DNA from: Bacteroidota bacterium
Lineage (GTDB): Bacteria; Bacteroidota; Bacteroidia; Bacteroidales; Prolixibacteraceae
NCBI GenBank assembly: GCA_023251435.1
Contig: JAHEYU010000060.1
Location: 1 to 38,710 of the forward strand
Length of the DNA stretch: 38,710 nucleotides
Direction: 5' to 3'
Positions within the stretch are counted from its first letter, which is position 1. Every line of letters starts with the position of its first letter. Below the pieces are notes generated by a model that made no database searches, had not been told where the DNA came from, and saw only the letters and a program-made list of their open reading frames with translations. Shown here in pieces: positions 9,268-18,147 of this stretch. The position numbers were made by a program, and so were the translations under genes.

Positions 9268-11256
9268 ATGAACCTAAAAAATCTAAAACAAATACTCCAT
9301 CATCGGTTTGGAGGAATACTGATGCTCTATTTTATTTTTATTGGTATCGCATTTATTAGCCGAACCAATTTGTTTTTTCAGTCATTTGATGAGGTAAGCC
9401 TTAACCCGTTAAATATTATTTGGTCGTATGGCGCAGGTTTACTAATGGATACCGTGGCTTTCTCTTATTTTATGATTCCGTTTGTACTTTTCCTGATGTT
9501 TGTTTCCGACCGAATATTCAATTCGCTAATTCATAGAAAAATAGCTTACGTTATCTATTTCATTACTTTCTTTATTCTGATTTTCAACGGTGTATCCGAA
9601 TACTTTTTCTGGGACGAATTTGGAGTCCGCTACAACTTCATTGCTGTTGATTACCTGGTTTATACCACCGAAGTTCTGGGGAATATCAAAGAATCGTATA
9701 ATCTGCCTGTATTAATTACAGGAATCCTGGTTGCTGACATAGCACTAACCTGGATGGTTGTAAAAAATAAGTATCTGGCCGTTTCGCTGGAAAGTAAAAG
9801 CATTTCTAAAAATAGACTGCGCACGGGCATAATTCTACTTCTGATTCCAATACTGTCGTTTGTGCTTGTTAAAAATACTACAGTTGAGATTACCAAAAAC
9901 CGCTACAATAACGAGCTGGCCAAAAACGGGATTCATTCGTTGTTTGCCGCCTTCCTGAACAATGAACTTGATTACGAACTCTTTTATACAATTCAAGATA
10001 ACAATGAAAACTTCAGGCAACTTCGCAACTTGCTAAAAAGCGAAAACAGCAAATTCCTGAACAACAACAACCCCTTTGATATAACAAGGGAAATCACCAA
10101 TTCGGGAGAAGAAAAGCGCTACAATGTGGTTTTCATTACGGTTGAAAGTTTGAGCGCCGAATTCATGGGATTTAAAAGAAATAAAAAAGCAGATCCTTCA
10201 GATTTCGGTGGAAATGTCACAAACTATAAAGGGAATGTCACTCCGGCCCTCGATGCCATTGCCGACAGTTCGTTGTTATTCACCAACCTTTACGCCATAG
10301 GAACCCGCACCATTTATGGGCTGGAAGCTGTAACACTGGCGGCACCGCCAAAACCCGGACAGAGCGTAATTAAACGTCCAAACAACGAAAACATGTTCTC
10401 GTTGGGTCTGATTTTTAAAGAGCGTGGTTATCGTTTAAAATACATTTATGGTGGCTATGGTTATTTCGACAATATGAATTACTATTTCTCGCACAATGGC
10501 TACGAAATTATTGACAGAAATGACCTAAAAAAAGAAGAAATCACATTTGCCAATACCTGGGGTGTTTGTGATCAGGATCTTTTTAACCGGACATTGAAAG
10601 AATGCGATGAATCTTTTAACAGCGGAAAACCTTTTCTCAATCATGTGGTGACTACCTCCAATCACCGCCCGTTTACTTATCCTGAAGGAGTGATTGATAT
10701 TCCATCACACACCAGTCGTGTCGGAGGTGTGAAATATGGTGACTTTTCAATAGGCGAATTTATATCAAAAGCCAGCCAAAAACCATGGTTCAGCAACACC
10801 ATTTTTGTCATTGTTGCCGATCATTGCGCAGGTAGCGCAGGACAGGCAGAATTGCCTTATATGGAATACCAGATACCCTTTATCATTTATAATCCAGGAC
10901 TGGTTCGTCCACAGCAAATCGATAAACTGTGCAGCCAAATTGATGTGGCTCCAACTCTTTTGGGCGTAATGAACTGGAGTTACAAAAGCAAATTTTTCGG
11001 AAAAGACATCCTGAAGATGACAGAAGGAGAAGAACGTGCCTTTATTTCGAATTACCAGAAACTGGGATATATCAAAAATAGCCGATTGACCATATTAAGT
11101 CCCCAACAAAAAATAACCCATTATAAAATTGATCCTCAAACAGGATCAATGACTACTGAAGCGATGGATAAGAAACTACAAGAAGAAGCAATAATATATT
11201 ACCAATCAGCTAATTACGTTTATAAAGAAAAGCTTGACAAATGGGATGGAAAATAA
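9268..11256 (+). CDS. LTA synthase/sulfatase-family membrane phosphotransferase
   Basis: This 662-residue protein has about five N-terminal membrane helices (residues 15-200) and a periplasmic alkaline-phosphatase-superfamily domain (about 285-600), the LtaS/MdoB architecture. Visible metal or catalytic candidates are Glu293 in FITVES, the nucleophile region GTRTIYGLEA (Thr346/Thr348), His466 in TSNHRPF, and Asp518-His519 in VADHC. The family moves phosphoglycerol or phosphoethanolamine groups from phospholipids to glycans or lipids. LtaS makes polyglycerolphosphate and releases diacylglycerol; MdoB decorates periplasmic glucans. Gram-negative Bacteroidota are not known for lipoteichoic acid, so a head-group transfer to an envelope glycan or lipid is the more likely role. 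The downstream PAP2 gene overlaps its 3' end by 16 bp, pointing to a shared lipid head-group pathway. The exact donor and acceptor are unknown. Confidence 0.88.
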   Translation: MNLKNLKQILHHRFGGILMLYFIFIGIAFISRTNLFFQSFDEVSLNPLNIIWSYGAGLLMDTVAFSYFMIPFVLFLMFVSDRIFNSLIHRKIAYVIYFITFFILIFNGVSEYFFWDEFGVRYNFIAVDYLVYTTEVLGNIKESYNLPVLITGILVADIALTWMVVKNKYLAVSLESKSISKNRLRTGIILLLIPILSFVLVKNTTVEITKNRYNNELAKNGIHSLFAAFLNNELDYELFYTIQDNNENFRQLRNLLKSENSKFLNNNNPFDITREITNSGEEKRYNVVFITVESLSAEFMGFKRNKKADPSDFGGNVTNYKGNVTPALDAIADSSLLFTNLYAIGTRTIYGLEAVTLAAPPKPGQSVIKRPNNENMFSLGLIFKERGYRLKYIYGGYGYFDNMNYYFSHNGYEIIDRNDLKKEEITFANTWGVCDQDLFNRTLKECDESFNSGKPFLNHVVTTSNHRPFTYPEGVIDIPSHTSRVGGVKYGDFSIGEFISKASQKPWFSNTIFVIVADHCAGSAGQAELPYMEYQIPFIIYNPGLVRPQQIDKLCSQIDVAPTLLGVMNWSYKSKFFGKDILKMTEGEERAFISNYQKLGYIKNSRLTILSPQQKITHYKIDPQTGSMTTEAMDKKLQEEAIIYYQSANYVYKEKLDKWDGK

Positions 11257-12314
11257 AATTAGTTAAGCCGGATTTTTTGAATTTAAAGAGTTTTACTCTT
11301 CTGATAATCTTTTCATTTTCACTAACCAACTTATTCGCCGAATCAAGAAAAGATACACTCGTAAACAAAGCCTGGCGAGATACATGTCGTGTTGTGAAAG
11401 CCCAGATTGTTGAAATTGATTCAATACAATCAATGTTATTTTATCGCCCAAAGCCATTTCAATTTATTAAAAATGTACCACTGGATTTGTATCAATTAGG
11501 AAAAGTTTCTTTCTCGAAGAAGAATCTGCCTAAATTGGGAGCAATCCTGGCCGGTACTGCAATCCTGGTAGCCGTTGACCAGCCTGTTCTGGATGCCGCC
11601 CAACATTTTGGCCGTTTTATAAATCTTGACGCTGAACGAAAATCAAAAACAGTAATAGAAGCTAATTTTGGTAGTTTCAGTGTGGATGTTTTAGATTTAC
11701 CACAAAATGTGAACTCTGCCATTTACTTTTTGGGAGAAGGCTGGCCAAGCATACTGATCGCAGGTGGATTTTACGGATATGGTCTCGTTTCAAATGATTA
11801 CCGTGCATTGCAAACGACTTCGCAAATGGCCGAAATGTTTTTCACATTAGCCATTACCACTCAGTTTCTGAAACGTATTACTGGCCGTGAAAGTCCTTTC
11901 AGGGCAATGTCTGATGGTTCAGGGAACCCTGGAGGTGGCTGGCATTTATTCCCAGCTCCATCACATTACCAGAATGATGTATCACTACATGATGCATTTC
12001 CCTCGGGACATTTGGCCACCGCCATGGCAACTATCACAATTCTTACGGGAAACTACCCTGAAAATAAATTTATAAAGCCAGTTGGATATACACTAATGGG
12101 CTTGCTCGGTTATTCAATGTTAAACAATGGTGTTCATTGGATAAGTGACTATCCGTTAGCAATTGCAATTGGTTATACCTGTGGCAAAATTGCTCTTTCT
12201 CGTGGCCGTCAGGTAATCACAGAAAAGCTCGAAAATCATGGTATATCTTCGTCGTTAGCTCCAATATATTTAGGTCAGGGAAATTTTGGCTTAAGCTACC
12301 GAATGACTTTTTGA
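11241..12314 (+). CDS. PAP2-superfamily phosphatase with signal sequence
   Basis: This 357-residue protein starts inside the preceding gene. An N-terminal hydrophobic segment (about residues 15-33, ending TNLFAES) looks like a signal peptide or anchor. The C-terminal half holds the PAP2 catalytic motifs: Lys211 and Arg216 in KRITGRESP, PSGH at 254-257, and His299/Asp303 in GVHWISDYP. These are the acid-phosphatase residues used on phosphatidic acid, phosphatidylglycerol phosphate, undecaprenyl pyrophosphate or lipid A. The ~200-residue N-terminal extension before the first motif is longer than in compact PAP2 enzymes. The chain ends in an aromatic residue (LSYRMTF), which could fit outer-membrane insertion, but that is speculation. 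Overlap with the LtaS-like gene suggests it processes the same lipid pool. Its 3' end overlaps the convergent TerC gene by 19 bp. Confidence 0.88.
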   Translation: MGWKIKLVKPDFLNLKSFTLLIIFSFSLTNLFAESRKDTLVNKAWRDTCRVVKAQIVEIDSIQSMLFYRPKPFQFIKNVPLDLYQLGKVSFSKKNLPKLGAILAGTAILVAVDQPVLDAAQHFGRFINLDAERKSKTVIEANFGSFSVDVLDLPQNVNSAIYFLGEGWPSILIAGGFYGYGLVSNDYRALQTTSQMAEMFFTLAITTQFLKRITGRESPFRAMSDGSGNPGGGWHLFPAPSHYQNDVSLHDAFPSGHLATAMATITILTGNYPENKFIKPVGYTLMGLLGYSMLNNGVHWISDYPLAIAIGYTCGKIALSRGRQVITEKLENHGISSSLAPIYLGQGNFGLSYRMTF

Positions 12315-13351
12315 TTTTTTTTATCCGGAAATAAAATAGAAAAAATAACACTCATAATCAACGTAATTGCAATAAAATACAACGAATAAGATGATTTAAA
12401 CCCAATTTCTGTGAGCCAGTGATGTGCTAGTAACTTTACACCTACAAATATTAATAAAACACTGACACCAACATTCAGGAACCTGAATTTATCAACCATA
12501 TTGGCCAACAGGAAGAATAACGACCTAAGCCCGATGATGGCAAAAATATTCGAAAAAAATACAACATAAGGATCAAGCGAAACAGAGAATACCGCTGGAA
12601 TAGAGTCTAGTGCAAAAACTACATCGGTAAATTCGACCAAAACTAAAACCAAACTCAGCGACGTGAAAAATACTTTATTGCCATGCTTAAATGCAAATTT
12701 GTCGCCGTGATATTCCTTTGATATATTTAGATATCTCGACATAAATTTAACAATTGCATAATCGTGAGGATCTTTATCATGACCGTCTTTTTTAATCAGG
12801 ATTTTAATACCCTGGAAGACCAAAAAAGCTCCGAAAATATACAATACCCATTCAAAACGATGAATAAGAGCAGCTCCGGCAAAAATAAAGATGAAACGCA
12901 AAATAATTGCTCCTAAAACACCCCAGAACAAAACGGTTTTATAATTCTTCAGCGGAACAGAAAATCCCTGAAGAATTAAAAGTATGACAAAAACATTGTC
13001 GATTGAAAGTGTTTGTTCGATAAAATAACCGGCCAGATAACTCATTGACATGTGGTTGCGATATTCTCTCAACATACCTTCAAAATCGGTAAGTTTAAAC
13101 TTCAATTCAGGAGCATACCTTGTTACCACTTCGCTTAATTCGGCAGGAGTTTCTATCCCATGAAGTAAATGACCGTAAAACCTCAGGAAAACATAGAATC
13201 CTAATGACAATGTTACCCAAACACTTGTCCAGCCCAATGCCTCTTTAGTTGACACGATATGCGAATTTCGGCCAACAACCAATAAATCGATCATTAATAC
13301 AAAAACGATCAGCAATAAAAAACCACCCATTAAAATTACTTCTGTCGACAT
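12296..13351 (-). CDS. TerC/Alx-family integral membrane protein (probable metal-ion exporter)
   Basis: This 351-residue protein has about nine membrane helices and the two acidic TerC motifs inside helices: YFIEQTLSIDNVFVI (Glu112, Asp118) and LVEFTDVVFALDSIPAV (Glu240, Asp243, Asp249). The overall shape matches the Alx subgroup (TerC family, about 320-350 residues), linked in enterobacteria to manganese export and pH response; that function is known for the family and not shown here. A hydrophilic loop at about residues 60-100 separates the first helices from the first motif. It follows the DUF502 gene by 5 nt in one operon. No riboswitch-like leader is visible because the gene is internal to the operon. 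Confidence 0.9.
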   Translation of the reverse strand: MSTEVILMGGFLLLIVFVLMIDLLVVGRNSHIVSTKEALGWTSVWVTLSLGFYVFLRFYGHLLHGIETPAELSEVVTRYAPELKFKLTDFEGMLREYRNHMSMSYLAGYFIEQTLSIDNVFVILLILQGFSVPLKNYKTVLFWGVLGAIILRFIFIFAGAALIHRFEWVLYIFGAFLVFQGIKILIKKDGHDKDPHDYAIVKFMSRYLNISKEYHGDKFAFKHGNKVFFTSLSLVLVLVEFTDVVFALDSIPAVFSVSLDPYVVFFSNIFAIIGLRSLFFLLANMVDKFRFLNVGVSVLLIFVGVKLLAHHWLTEIGFKSSYSLYFIAITLIMSVIFSILFPDKKNQKVIR

Positions 13352-13356
13352 ATATC

Positions 13357-13926
13357 TTAATTAACTTTAGTTACACCTCCTGAAACAACAAACTTCATTA
13401 CTTCCGACGGACTTAAACCAATCAACTCGACCGACTTCTCGGGAACCAAATACAATTCTCCCGAGAAATTATACGAATGAGGGAAGTAAACAGCCACCAT
13501 TTCATTTAAACCAAACTCTTCCAGATTTTTCTCGGTTAAAAACCCAAGTTTCCACAAATTATTTTCCCTGTTAATGCAAACCTTCACCGGAATATTAAAT
13601 TTTTTCTCTTTTCCGACAAATGCAGTAAACAAATCGTTGAGAGAAGTGTAAATAACATTCAGGAGCGGTGCACGTTTGAGCAACTTTTTAGTGAAGTTAA
13701 TGAATGGCCGGGCAATAATTGTTTGTCCGATCAACCCAAGTAATGTTAATGTAATAAACAAAACTACTACCCCAATTCCAGGAACATCAAACTGAAAATG
13801 TTCTTTGAGCGGATCACGAACAAGACGATCAACAAAATCGAACATCAAAAACACTGTATATAAAGTTACCGCCAAAGGCCCCGAGAATAATAACCCTTGA
13901 AGAAAATAGGTAAAAATGCGTTTCAT
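13357..13926 (-). CDS. DUF502 family membrane protein
   Basis: This 189-residue protein has two N-terminal membrane helices (about residues 5-30 and 48-72), followed by a soluble domain with MVAVYFPHSYNFSGELYLVP near 143-162. The motif FLQGLLFSGPLAVTLYTV at the start and the P-H-x-P-like turn followed by G-x-L are the features I associate with DUF502. The biochemical role is unknown. It is the first gene of a two-gene operon with the TerC-family gene, and its promoter must lie in the 132-bp divergent gap to msrB. Confidence 0.85.
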   Translation of the reverse strand: MKRIFTYFLQGLLFSGPLAVTLYTVFLMFDFVDRLVRDPLKEHFQFDVPGIGVVVLFITLTLLGLIGQTIIARPFINFTKKLLKRAPLLNVIYTSLNDLFTAFVGKEKKFNIPVKVCINRENNLWKLGFLTEKNLEEFGLNEMVAVYFPHSYNFSGELYLVPEKSVELIGLSPSEVMKFVVSGGVTKVN

Positions 13927-13994
13927 AAATTTTTGCCGAAAGATACGATTTTTAAGTATGGCATTTCGTAATGCACTTAATGCAGGCTTTAAAT

Positions 13995-14020
13995 AATTGT
14001 TATAAATAAACTAAACAATT
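13995..14020. repeat. AT-rich inverted repeat in the DUF502/msrB divergent gap
   Basis: AATTGTT (13995-14001) and AACAATT (14014-14020) form a 7-bp perfect inverted repeat with a 12-nt spacer, about 40 bp before msrB. It could be an operator for either gene. An imperfect -7 element (TATCTTTC, one mismatch) points toward DUF502. AT-rich inverted repeats of this size also arise by chance. Confidence 0.25.
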
Positions 14021-14058
14021 GGGTGTATTAAATTGTATAATTAGTAAAAAAGTGAGTG

Positions 14059-14514
14059 ATGAAGAAACTTGGATTGTTAATGCTAATCGTTTTAACCATG
14101 GCTGTCGCAGGACAGGAAAAGAGCAAACAAAAGAATAATACTACTATGAAATTCAACGAATTAAATGATTTTGAGAAGTCGGTAATTGAAGGAAAGGGAA
14201 CAGAAAGGCCTTTTACAGGAATTTATTACAAACACGAAGAAAAAGGTACTTATTTGTGTAAAAAATGTAATGCCCCACTGTACCGTTCTGCTGACAAGTT
14301 TGATGCGCACTGCGGATGGCCTAGTTTTGACGACGAAATAAAGGGTGCGGTAAAACGGACAACGGATGCTGATGGCCGCCGGACTGAAATCACCTGCGCA
14401 AAATGTGATGCACACCTGGGACATGTCTTTATTGGAGAGGGATTTACATCGAAAAACACCCGGCACTGCGTAAACTCTGTTTCATTGAATTTTCTTCCGG
14501 AGCAAAAAAAATAA
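14059..14514 (+). CDS. msrB: Peptide-methionine (R)-S-oxide reductase, exported
   Basis: This 151-residue protein reduces methionine-R-sulfoxide in oxidised proteins. The MsrB domain (about residues 33-146) shows zinc-binding pairs Cys67/Cys70 (CKKC) and Cys113/Cys116 (CAKC), the HCGWPSF motif at 84-90, and the catalytic Cys137 in RHCVNS. I choose the ATG at 14059 over the GTG one codon upstream. It gives a clean signal peptide, MKKLGLLMLIVLTMAVAG, so the enzyme should act in the periplasm. It is a single-domain MsrB without a fused MsrA. It appears monocistronic, with a hairpin terminator 2 nt after its stop. Confidence 0.95.
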   Translation: MKKLGLLMLIVLTMAVAGQEKSKQKNNTTMKFNELNDFEKSVIEGKGTERPFTGIYYKHEEKGTYLCKKCNAPLYRSADKFDAHCGWPSFDDEIKGAVKRTTDADGRRTEITCAKCDAHLGHVFIGEGFTSKNTRHCVNSVSLNFLPEQKK

Positions 14515-14515
14515 A

Positions 14516-14564
14516 CAGACCCTTCAGTTCCTGTTTTTCAAAGGAATGAAGGGCCTGCTTTTTT
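14516..14564. terminator. Bidirectional terminator between msrB and the OB-like lipoprotein gene
   Basis: CAGACCCTTCAGTTCC (14516-14531) pairs with GGAATGAAGGGCCTG (14543-14557) with one bulge and one A/C mismatch. The mismatch becomes a G-U pair in the minus-strand RNA. T-tracts follow on both strands (14559-14564 on plus; the run opposite the 3' end of msrB on minus), so it can stop both convergent transcripts. Confidence 0.8.
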
Positions 14565-14591
14565 ACAAGAACTATACTAAATTCCTGAAAT

Positions 14592-15146
14592 TTATTTTTT
14601 TGCCGGCATAAGTTCCAGTCCTTCAATAAAATAAACCGGCACATATCCATCTTCACTTTCTGCCAGTTTCTGGTTCATTTCATTCAGCTTTTTTGTTTGA
14701 TTAATACTATCGTGATTTCCACCATCAATATCATGCATTGCAGGTCCGCTATGGCCCAAAGCATGATCTTTATTTGCCAATTCGCCCTCGGCTGCTGCCT
14801 GAGTCATCTCGGCCAGATCTTCTTCATCTAATTGTACTTCCTGCAAAATTCCGCGAATTTGCAATTCACTTCCCATTTGTTCCTGCCCAAAAGAACCAAT
14901 TTTACCAGCCTCGATCCGCATCAAAATATCTTCGGTACTTCCCATTACAAAGCACCGGGCTCCACTTTGGCTGCATACATGGGTAACCATTCCTTTAACA
15001 ATTACTTCTGTACCAACCAGGTCTTTACCTTTTGCCTGAATCTGGTCAACAGTCATTACAACCAAATCGGTTGTTTTTTTCTGATTGGAGGAATTGCACG
15101 AAAACAACAATACTAAGCTTAAGAATAGAAATACTGATTTTTTCAT
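14592..15146 (-). CDS. Lipoprotein with OB-fold-like domain
   Basis: The reading frame is open further upstream, but the ATG at 15146 gives a proper lipoprotein signal, MKKSVFLFLSLVLLFSC, with the acylated Cys at residue 17; the upstream extension lacks sense as a signal. The 184-residue product then has a beta-rich domain (TEVIVKGMVTHVC, RCFVMGSTEDILMRI, SELQIRGILQEVQL) reading like a small OB-fold domain similar to tRNA-anti-like periplasmic proteins. A His/Asp-rich linker (GHSGPAMHDIDGGNHD) and a charged helix follow. The His/Asp segment could bind metal. It lies 26 bp downstream of the PepSY-type membrane protein in the same operon. The function is unknown; the fold call is by pattern only. 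Confidence 0.75.
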   Translation of the reverse strand: MKKSVFLFLSLVLLFSCNSSNQKKTTDLVVMTVDQIQAKGKDLVGTEVIVKGMVTHVCSQSGARCFVMGSTEDILMRIEAGKIGSFGQEQMGSELQIRGILQEVQLDEEDLAEMTQAAAEGELANKDHALGHSGPAMHDIDGGNHDSINQTKKLNEMNQKLAESEDGYVPVYFIEGLELMPAKK

Positions 15147-15172
15147 ATTAATAATGTTTAAAGGTTTAATTT

Positions 15173-15730
15173 TCAATTTAAATAAAAAAGAATGACTACA
15201 AGTGGAATAACCACTCCCAACGCAGTTAGCCAAAGTCCCCTTCCCATAATTCCATATTTGCCTTTCAGTAAAAACAATCCTGAAATTGCCACAAATAATA
15301 AGAAAAATGCCATTGCATCAGAAATCCAAATCCAAAGTCTGCCTGTTTGCGCCAAATGAATTTTATTGATCTGAAAAAAGAATGGTCTTCGTTTTAATAC
15401 TTCAAGCAATGCTGTTCCTTTTTCTGGTTTGTACATTACGGTGCCCTCTTCGACGAAAATTTTAACGTCGCCGGTTTTGGTCACAAAATGTTTTCTGTAA
15501 TTTGCCTGGTACTCAAAATTTCCCAACAATTCTACTATTTCAGTTTCAGCAAATTCAGTTTTCAAAACAGAAGGAATGGTAACTTCTTCAGAAACCAATG
15601 TATAGTGCGGATTCCAGTCAGAGCGATGATTTAGTGCAATACCGGAAACTGTATAAACAAAAGTAATTCCTACTACAAAATAGCCAATGTCACGATGTAG
15701 CGACCGTAAAGTTTTTCGAATATTCATCAT
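15173..15730 (-). CDS. PepSY-associated membrane protein
   Basis: This 185-residue protein starts with IRKTLRSLHRDIGYFVVGITF, the N-terminal helix pattern of PepSY-associated TM proteins. A periplasmic loop (about residues 40-110) and two C-terminal helices (about 127-150 and 160-183) follow. The His in SLHRDIG and the NHRSDWNP after helix 1 are conserved in this family, where His residues can ligand heme or metal. Related proteins work in iron or heme uptake as inner-membrane reductases, but this short form (about half the full-length family) has no proven role. Two ATGs stand in tandem at 15728-15730 and 15725-15727; either is possible. It forms an operon with the OB-like lipoprotein. Confidence 0.75.
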   Translation of the reverse strand: MMNIRKTLRSLHRDIGYFVVGITFVYTVSGIALNHRSDWNPHYTLVSEEVTIPSVLKTEFAETEIVELLGNFEYQANYRKHFVTKTGDVKIFVEEGTVMYKPEKGTALLEVLKRRPFFFQINKIHLAQTGRLWIWISDAMAFFLLFVAISGLFLLKGKYGIMGRGLWLTALGVVIPLVVILFYLN

Positions 15731-15752
15731 TAAAAGTCAATCAATTTGATTA

Positions 15753-15773
15753 GCGAAATAAAGGTAATTTCGC
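15753..15773 (-). terminator. Possible terminator of the trhO-dus operon
   Basis: GCGAAAT (15753-15759) and ATTTCGC (15767-15773) form a 7-bp perfect hairpin with a 7-nt loop, about 28 bp after the dus stop on the minus strand. No strong T-tract follows. It also sits upstream of the PepSY-type gene, so it could instead be an operator. Confidence 0.35.
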
Positions 15774-15800
15774 GTAATAACCAAATGTTAAACAATGACT

Positions 15801-16805
15801 TTAATCCATGAATTGCTCATTGTGAATAATCTGATAAACTTCATCGTATGATTTAGCTTCCATGAGCAAAGCGCGAAGCCTGGCAGCTCCGGCAAAATCA
15901 TTTGTATAGATTTTATAAAATCTCATTAAAACATTGATGTTCTTAATTTTGCCCCAGGTTTTTTCGAATAGCCGGGTATGCAGCTCCAGTTGAAAGAGCT
16001 TTTCTGATTTATCGGGAGTCGGTCTATTTGGAGCAAAAAACCAGGGATTATGAAATATTCCGCGACCTATCATGATTCCGTCGAGTCCGTAATTTGCAGC
16101 ATACTCAAACCCTTGACTGACAGAAGTTATATCACCATTTCCTATAAATTTTGTTTCAGGGCTTAGCTGATCCCTGATTCGTGCACCTTTGGCAATCTCA
16201 TCCCAGTTGGCCAAACCATCTGATTGTTGTTTCTGTGTTCGCCCATGCAAAATTACCGCAGCAGGCTTGGTTTCAAGCAAAGTTGATATCCATGATTCTG
16301 TTTCATGAGTCCGAATACCTGTTCTGGTTTTTACAGAAACAGGCAGATGAGTGGCCTCTTTGGTGGCAAGAATTATTTCTTTGGCCAGGTCAGGCTGATC
16401 AATCAAAGCTGAACAACATCCGTTTTTTACAATATTTTTCACGGGGCAGCCCATGTTAATATCCAAACCATCAAAGTCAAATTCCTGTGTAATTTCCCTT
16501 GCAATTTTGTAATACAATTCCGGCCTTTTTCCCCATATCTGCGCTATTAGTTTGATATTCTTTTGTTTGAGTAATTCTCTTTCTGATTTGTTCACAATGA
16601 GCCGCTCTCCTACCCTGATTTTACCAACCGGATGATTCATACCATCAACCGAAGTAAATTCGGTATAAAGAATATTTAAATAGCGGGGATCGGACAAACC
16701 AGCCACAATTTCGCGAAAAACAGTATCTGTAACATCTTCCATCGGGGCAAGAGAAAAAAATGGTTTTGGAAGTAACTCCCAGAAATTGGTCACGCTCAAA
16801 TTCAT
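15801..16805 (-). CDS. dus: tRNA-dihydrouridine synthase
   Basis: This 334-residue flavoenzyme reduces uridine to dihydrouridine in tRNA D-loops using FMN and NADPH. The TIM-barrel start FFSLAPMEDVTDTVFRE binds FMN; LDINMGCPVKNIVKNGC holds the family Cys (Cys120) in the N-x-GCP motif; VKTRTG and IMIGRGIFHNPWFF complete the FMN and phosphate-binding loops. The second half has the small helical tRNA-binding domain (LMRFYKIYTNDFAGAARLR). It begins 3 nt after the trhO stop codon, so two tRNA-uridine modification enzymes share one operon. The DusA/B/C subgroup and the target position cannot be told from this reading. Confidence 0.93.
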   Translation of the reverse strand: MNLSVTNFWELLPKPFFSLAPMEDVTDTVFREIVAGLSDPRYLNILYTEFTSVDGMNHPVGKIRVGERLIVNKSERELLKQKNIKLIAQIWGKRPELYYKIAREITQEFDFDGLDINMGCPVKNIVKNGCCSALIDQPDLAKEIILATKEATHLPVSVKTRTGIRTHETESWISTLLETKPAAVILHGRTQKQQSDGLANWDEIAKGARIRDQLSPETKFIGNGDITSVSQGFEYAANYGLDGIMIGRGIFHNPWFFAPNRPTPDKSEKLFQLELHTRLFEKTWGKIKNINVLMRFYKIYTNDFAGAARLRALLMEAKSYDEVYQIIHNEQFMD

Positions 16806-16808
16806 AAT

Positions 16809-17870
16809 TTATACTGAAAAGGAATCAGATTCCGAAGAAACAATTTTATTCACCAATTTGAAACTCTTCCGATAAACCTGCCTGTTACCAAATTTGCGGT
16901 AAGTGTTTAATAAGAAGCTTTGTTTTTCGTCTTCACTCCCATTTTTAACGTCATTACATAAACGAGAACAACAACTTTCATTTTTGCCTGCACAATCGGG
17001 ACATTGAATAAAAAGCAAATGGCATAGATTATTGGCACAGTTAACATGTAAATCGCAAGATCGTCCGCACTGATGACAATGTGAAATAACCTGTCCGTTA
17101 ACAGTCTCACCCATTCGTTCGTCGAACACAAAATTCTTACCTATAAAATTAGATTCCAAATTTAATTGTTTTATCTTCCGGGCATATTCAATGATTCCTC
17201 CTTGTAACTGATTGACATCTTTAAATCCTTGATGTCGAAGAAAAGCACTGGCTTTTTCACACCTGATTCCTCCGGTACAGTACAATAGAATTTTACGGTC
17301 TTTCTGATCACCAAGCATTTCAGAAACCATGTTGATTTCTTCACGGAATGTATCAACTTCAGGACATATTGCACCTTTGAAATGGCCAATTTCAGATTCG
17401 TAATGATTTCGCATATCAACAACAATATTCTCTCCGGTGCCCACCAGTTCATGAAATTCCAACGCACTCAGATGTTTACCAACATTAGTGACGTCAATAG
17501 CATTGTCGTTTAATCCGTCAGCAACCAATTTAGGGCGAACCTTTATGGTAAGTTTATAGAACGATTTACCGTCATCTTCAATGGCATATTTTATCGGAAT
17601 CTGATCGAAAATCGGATATTTATTAAGGCATTCGAAAAAAGCATCAAATTTTTCTTCCGGAATACTCATTTGCGCATTGATACCTTCCCTGGCAATATAT
17701 ATCCTCCCAAAACAATTTAGTATAGACCAGTCCTCATAAAGTTGATTTCTTAATATTTGTGGGGTCTCCAATATAAAATATCGATAAAACGAGATGGTTT
17801 TTCTGGTAAATTTTTCTTTGTATAGCTTCAGTTTTAATTCTTCGCTATTAATTCTATTGTGCAAATGCAT
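16809..17870 (-). CDS. trhO: tRNA uridine(34) hydroxylase, rhodanese-domain (YceA family)
   Basis: This 353-residue protein matches TrhO/YceA, which makes 5-hydroxyuridine at the wobble position of tRNA using oxygen. An N-terminal acylphosphatase-like region ([35 protein letters not shown]; residues 28-70) precedes a rhodanese domain (about 130-235). Its active loop is [17 protein letters not shown], with Cys198 and Cys204. The C-terminal third is Cys-rich (about 268-315: [27 protein letters not shown]), probably a zinc or structural domain found in many family members. It is the first gene of an operon with dus. Its -7 element lies only 13 bp upstream of the ATG, so the leader would be very short. 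Confidence 0.93.
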   Translation of the reverse strand: MHLHNRINSEELKLKLYKEKFTRKTISFYRYFILETPQILRNQLYEDWSILNCFGRIYIAREGINAQMSIPEEKFDAFFECLNKYPIFDQIPIKYAIEDDGKSFYKLTIKVRPKLVADGLNDNAIDVTNVGKHLSALEFHELVGTGENIVVDMRNHYESEIGHFKGAICPEVDTFREEINMVSEMLGDQKDRKILLYCTGGIRCEKASAFLRHQGFKDVNQLQGGIIEYARKIKQLNLESNFIGKNFVFDERMGETVNGQVISHCHQCGRSCDLHVNCANNLCHLLFIQCPDCAGKNESCCSRLCNDVKNGSEDEKQSFLLNTYRKFGNRQVYRKSFKLVNKIVSSESDSFSV

Positions 17871-17882
17871 TTATTTTTTTTG

Positions 17883-17890
17883 CAAATATA
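17883..17890 (-). promoter_or_regulatory. Probable -7 element for trhO-dus
   Basis: On the minus strand this reads TATATTTG, an exact TAnnTTTG match. The predicted start is about 5-6 bp before the trhO ATG at 17870, giving a nearly leaderless mRNA. No clear -33 TTTG is seen. Confidence 0.45.
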
Positions 17891-18147
17891 ATAACTCCGA
17901 AATATATTAAGATATTCACATCCGAATATAAGAACGTAATTTATTACATTTATAGAATATTTTTGAATAAAATAAATGTACCAAATACACTGAAAACATT
18001 CATTTCATATTATAAAACATATCGCTAATTTTTAAACACTGAATTACAAGCATTTACAGAATGAGATTTTTGTGGGGATTTTCAACATTAATAAATTCTT
18101 AAAAAACCACAAAAAGAGTTAATAAATAACCCTTATATTAGCATCGC

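Noticed and set aside
14592-15233. Longer version of the OB-like lipoprotein starting at 15233
   Set aside because: It would overlap the PepSY-type gene and bury the clear lipoprotein signal that starts at 15146.
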